Of a stretch of 9,752 nt of DNA, positions 5,169-9,752 are shown in pieces (positions within the stretch are counted from its first letter, which is position 1; every line of letters begins with the position of its first letter). Under the pieces are notes generated by a model. It ran no database searches, was not told where the DNA came from, and saw only the letters and a program-made list of their open reading frames with translations. Location of the stretch: contig JBBDWJ010000007.1 of the NCBI GenBank assembly GCA_040902925.1, positions 1 through 9,752 on the forward strand, read 5' to 3'. The translations under genes were made by a program, and so were the position numbers. The DNA is from JBBDWJ01 sp040902925. GTDB lineage: Bacteria > Acidobacteriota > Terriglobia > Bryobacterales > UBA6623.

Positions 5169-6446
5169 ATGCGCCTTCAGAAAGTTGTTCCCATCAAGCA
5201 ACATTTTCCCGACCTGCGGCTCGCCAACGTGGCCGGCGCCGTGCGGCAATCACTGGAAGAAGCCAAATGGACCAAGGCGGTCTCGCCGGGCAGCCGCATC
5301 GCTGTCGGAGCCGGTAGCCGTGGTATTTCCAACATCGACGTCATCGTGCGAGCGGTGGTCGATTTCTGGAAGTCGCGCGGCGTGCATCCCTTTGTCATTC
5401 CCGTCATGGGGAGCCATGGCGCCGCAACGGCTGAGGGACAAGCCGACGTGTTGGCGCATTACGGTATCACCGAGCAGACCATGGGCGCGCCAGTCATCAG
5501 CTCGCTCGATGTCGTGGACGTTGGAACTACGCCCGAAGGTATCGAAGTCGTCATGGATCGCCAGGCCTTCGAAAGCGATGGCGTCATGGTTTGCGGCCGC
5601 GTCAAGTGGCACACCGACTTCGGCGGCAAGCTCGAAAGCGGCATCCACAAAATGATGGCGATCGGACTCGGCAAATGGGCCGGGGCGCGCCGCTATCATA
5701 GCTGGGCGCTCCGCATCGGCATGGAGCAGGTCATCCGCGGCGTCGGCGGCGTCATCCTCGGTACTGGAAAAATGCTGGGCGGTCTCGCCATTCTCGAGGA
5801 CGCCTACCACAACACCGCTGAATTGCACGCGCTGGGCGCCAACGGCATGGCGAAACAGGAAGAGGAGCTGCTCGAACGCGCGAAGTCCTGGAAGCCCAAC
5901 GTTCCGGTAGCCGAAACCGACCTGCTGATCATCGACGAGATGGGCAAGAACATCAGCGGCGCGGGCATGGATACCAAGGTGATCAACCGCAGCGTCGATG
6001 GCCCCAACCTTTGGCCCGGCGTGCCGCTCATCCGCCGCATCTTTGTCCGCGACCTGAGCTCTCTGAGTTACGGCAATGCCGTGGGGATGGGTTTCGCCGA
6101 CATCATCAGCGACCGGTTGTTTGAAAAAATCGACTTCAACCCGACCTGGATCAACGGCCTGACCGCCTCGACGACGCAGCCGGCCTTCACTCCGATGCAC
6201 TTTGCCAACGACCGCACCTGCATCGATAAGGTTATCGCGACCTGCGGCAAACTCGATGTCAGCGAATGCTCGATCGTTTGGATTCGCAATACCCTCGAGC
6301 TGGGTGAGTTGATGGTCAGCGAGAACCTTCTCGAGGAGTTAGCTCGCAACCCAGATATCGAGATCGCCGGAGCGCCCCAGGAACTGCCCTTCGATAGCGA
6401 CGGAAACCTGGTCAGTATGTTCGCGGCCGAAGCCGTCGCCCACTAA
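5169..6446 (+). CDS. LarA-superfamily (DUF2088) nickel-pincer isomerase homologue
   Basis: A 425-aa cytoplasmic protein of the lactate racemase superfamily, whose members use a nickel-pincer nucleotide to racemise or epimerise 2-hydroxyacids. Compared with L. plantarum LarA as I recall it, R51 in GAGSRGISN matches R75, H83 in MGSHGAAT matches H108, H148 in VKWHTDF matches H174, K161 in GIHKMMAIGLG matches the cofactor-linking K184, and H177 matches nickel ligand H200. The K-to-H distance is 16 in both. The His-to-Lys distance is 13 here and 10 in LarA. The LarA substrate-loop segment is replaced by GKNISGAGMDTKV (259-271), so the substrate is probably not lactate. No larB, larC or larE for cofactor synthesis is in the window. 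The start is ATG with GGAAG 3 nt upstream. uppP follows after 9 nt. Confidence 0.85.
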   Translation: MRLQKVVPIKQHFPDLRLANVAGAVRQSLEEAKWTKAVSPGSRIAVGAGSRGISNIDVIVRAVVDFWKSRGVHPFVIPVMGSHGAATAEGQADVLAHYGITEQTMGAPVISSLDVVDVGTTPEGIEVVMDRQAFESDGVMVCGRVKWHTDFGGKLESGIHKMMAIGLGKWAGARRYHSWALRIGMEQVIRGVGGVILGTGKMLGGLAILEDAYHNTAELHALGANGMAKQEEELLERAKSWKPNVPVAETDLLIIDEMGKNISGAGMDTKVINRSVDGPNLWPGVPLIRRIFVRDLSSLSYGNAVGMGFADIISDRLFEKIDFNPTWINGLTASTTQPAFTPMHFANDRTCIDKVIATCGKLDVSECSIVWIRNTLELGELMVSENLLEELARNPDIEIAGAPQELPFDSDGNLVSMFAAEAVAH

Positions 6447-6455
6447 TCCGTATTC

Positions 6456-7310
6456 ATGCCGATAATCCACGCGGTGATCCTGGCCCTGGTGCAGGCGGCC
6501 ACGGAATTCCTGCCCGTCAGCAGCACCGCCCACCTGATTCTCGTTCCGTGGCTGCTGGGCTGGAAGGATCACGGCCTGCTGTTCGACATCGCGCTGCACC
6601 TCGGCACGCTGGCGGCGGTGCTAGTCTACTTCGCCAAGACCTGGATTCGCCTGCTTTTCTTGTCGTTTGGACGCACAGTGCTGCCGCCCGGGCCGGGCGA
6701 CCCCGACCGGGACCTCTTCGCCAACCCCAAACTGTTCTGGTACCTGGTCGCGGCCACTTTTCCGGCCGGAATCGTCGGCATGCTGCTCAAAGACTACGTC
6801 GAGACTGTCTTACGCAGTCCGCTGATCATTGGTTTCATGCTCATCGCAATCGGCCTGGTGCTGGCTTGGGCCGAGCGGGTGGGAACGTTTCGCCGCAACC
6901 TGGGGGACGTTACCCTGCGCGACGCCTTGCTGATCGGATTCGCCCAGGCCGTGGCTCTGATCCCAGGCACCTCGCGCTCGGGAATCACCATTTCCGCGGC
7001 GCTGTTTCTCGGGGTCGAGCGGGCGTCGGCGGCGCGCTTTTCGTTCCTGCTCTCGTCGCCCATCATCCTGGGCGCAACAGCCAAAACAGCGCTCGATGTC
7101 TGGAAGCAGGGCGGCATCCCCCCGGAGATGCACGCCGCGTTCGGAGTGGGCATCTCCGTCAGCGCCATTGCGGGTTACGCGGTGATCGCGCTCTTCATCC
7201 GATACCTTCAGGTACGCAGTTTGCGTATCTTCATTTACTACCGCATTATTTTTGGCATAATAGTATTGGCTCTGGCTTCTTTCTTCCGCTTCCCCGCCGT
7301 GGCGCCCTAG
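6456..7310 (+). CDS. uppP: Undecaprenyl-diphosphatase UppP (BacA)
   Basis: A 284-aa polytopic membrane protein that dephosphorylates undecaprenyl pyrophosphate, recycling the lipid carrier of peptidoglycan and other surface polymers; family members confer bacitracin tolerance. The catalytic region is present: QAATEFLPVSSTAHL (13-27) with Q13, E17 and H26, and PGTSRSG (170-176) with R174. Hydrophobic segments alternate through the length, and size matches the family. The usual Gly-Leu after the first Q/E and the Gly before His are replaced by Ala residues here (AA and A), a mild variation. The ATG lies 9 nt after the larA-like stop, and no Shine-Dalgarno is visible before it, so translation probably depends on coupling to the upstream gene. 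Confidence 0.97.
   Translation: MPIIHAVILALVQAATEFLPVSSTAHLILVPWLLGWKDHGLLFDIALHLGTLAAVLVYFAKTWIRLLFLSFGRTVLPPGPGDPDRDLFANPKLFWYLVAATFPAGIVGMLLKDYVETVLRSPLIIGFMLIAIGLVLAWAERVGTFRRNLGDVTLRDALLIGFAQAVALIPGTSRSGITISAALFLGVERASAARFSFLLSSPIILGATAKTALDVWKQGGIPPEMHAAFGVGISVSAIAGYAVIALFIRYLQVRSLRIFIYYRIIFGIIVLALASFFRFPAVAP
7234..7261 (+). promoter_or_regulatory. Candidate promoter for ftsK inside the 3' end of uppP
   Basis: TTTACT (7234-7239) and TGGCATAAT (7253-7261, an extended -10 pattern with one mismatch in the hexamer) are 16 nt apart in an AT-rich patch of an otherwise GC-rich gene. They are about 115 nt upstream of the ftsK ATG and could give ftsK its own transcription. Coding constraint (YYRIIFGIIV) could also explain the AT-richness. 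Confidence 0.35.
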
Positions 7311-7353
7311 GCTGGCCACGTACGAATCTTTCCTTGCCTTCAATCAGCGGCAC

Positions 7354-7375
7354 GCTGCTACGAGGTCAAAGCAGC
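7354..7375 (+). promoter_or_regulatory. Hairpin presenting the ftsK ribosome binding site in its loop
   Basis: GCTGCT (7354-7359) and AGCAGC (7370-7375) form a perfect 6-bp stem with a 10-nt loop that contains the SD GAGG (7362-7365). The stem ends one base before the ATG at 7377. GAGG is 11 nt from the ATG in linear distance, but stem formation would shorten the effective distance or hinder the 30S footprint. It could tune ftsK translation. The rest of the 66-nt uppP-ftsK gap shows no other strong feature. Confidence 0.4.
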
Positions 7376-7376
7376 A

Positions 7377-9704
<2,328 letters not shown>

Positions 9705-9724
9705 CCAGAGTGCAAAAGCCAGTG

Positions 9725-9748
9725 GGGACCGGTGCTCCCGCCGGTCCC
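9725..9748 (+). terminator. GC-rich hairpin downstream of ftsK
   Basis: GGGACCGG (9725-9732) and CCGGTCCC (9741-9748) form a perfect 8-bp stem with an 8-nt loop, starting 20 nt after the ftsK stop. This is a natural place for a terminator. The bases that follow before the window ends are GGGG, not a T-tract, so it may be a Rho-assisted stop, an mRNA-stabilising structure or one arm of an extragenic repeat. The window ends too soon to decide. Confidence 0.35.
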
Positions 9749-9752
9749 GGGG

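Noticed and set aside
5250..6200. 316-aa open frame antisense to the larA-like gene
   Set aside because: No motif, a His/Asp/Ala-rich shadow composition, and full overlap with a gene that has conserved catalytic residues.

Overview
The window is a GC-rich (about 60% by eye), gene-dense bacterial chromosomal segment. It carries mostly housekeeping and envelope genes on two divergent arms. Gene content, protein style and the ruvX-mltG pairing suggest an Acidobacteriota-like organism, perhaps of the Solibacter/Bryobacter type. That placement is an inference from family resemblance, not a database result. I see no phage, insertion sequence, CRISPR array, tRNA or rRNA.

Left arm (minus strand, read from about 4969 down to 1). 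The order is ruvX (Holliday-junction resolvase family), mltG (peptidoglycan endolytic transglycosylase), an unrecognised 192-aa soluble protein, a LolA/LolB-like lipoprotein, an FtsX/MacB-type ABC permease and a LolD/MacB-type ATPase. The start of a small gene, possibly UPF0158 family, then runs off the left edge. Spacings are tight: 15 nt, 2 nt, 30 nt, a 4-nt ATGA overlap and 7 nt, then a 110-nt gap. The first six genes probably form one operon, with a possible internal promoter before the lipoprotein.

Divergent intergenic region (4970-5168, 199 nt). Each arm has a perfect TATAAT box only 8-9 nt from its start codon, so near-leaderless transcripts are possible. Between them lie a GC-rich set of nested and mutually exclusive inverted repeats (5081-5126) and a TAACGTTA palindrome next to the rightward -10 box.

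Right arm (plus strand, 5169-9704). A LarA-superfamily (nickel-pincer-cofactor) isomerase homologue keeps the cofactor lysine and nickel histidines but differs from lactate racemase elsewhere. It is followed after 9 nt by uppP (undecaprenyl-diphosphatase), then after 66 nt by a complete ftsK/spoIIIE DNA translocase. The ftsK Shine-Dalgarno lies in a hairpin loop just before the ATG. A strong GC hairpin follows ftsK at the right edge.

Together the genes cover cell-wall synthesis and turnover (mltG, uppP), chromosome segregation at division (ftsK), DNA processing (ruvX) and an envelope ABC system. The least explained parts are the lipoprotein-plus-ABC unit, the 192-aa protein, the substrate of the LarA homologue and the structured divergent promoter region. 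I found no clear evidence of a wholly new system.
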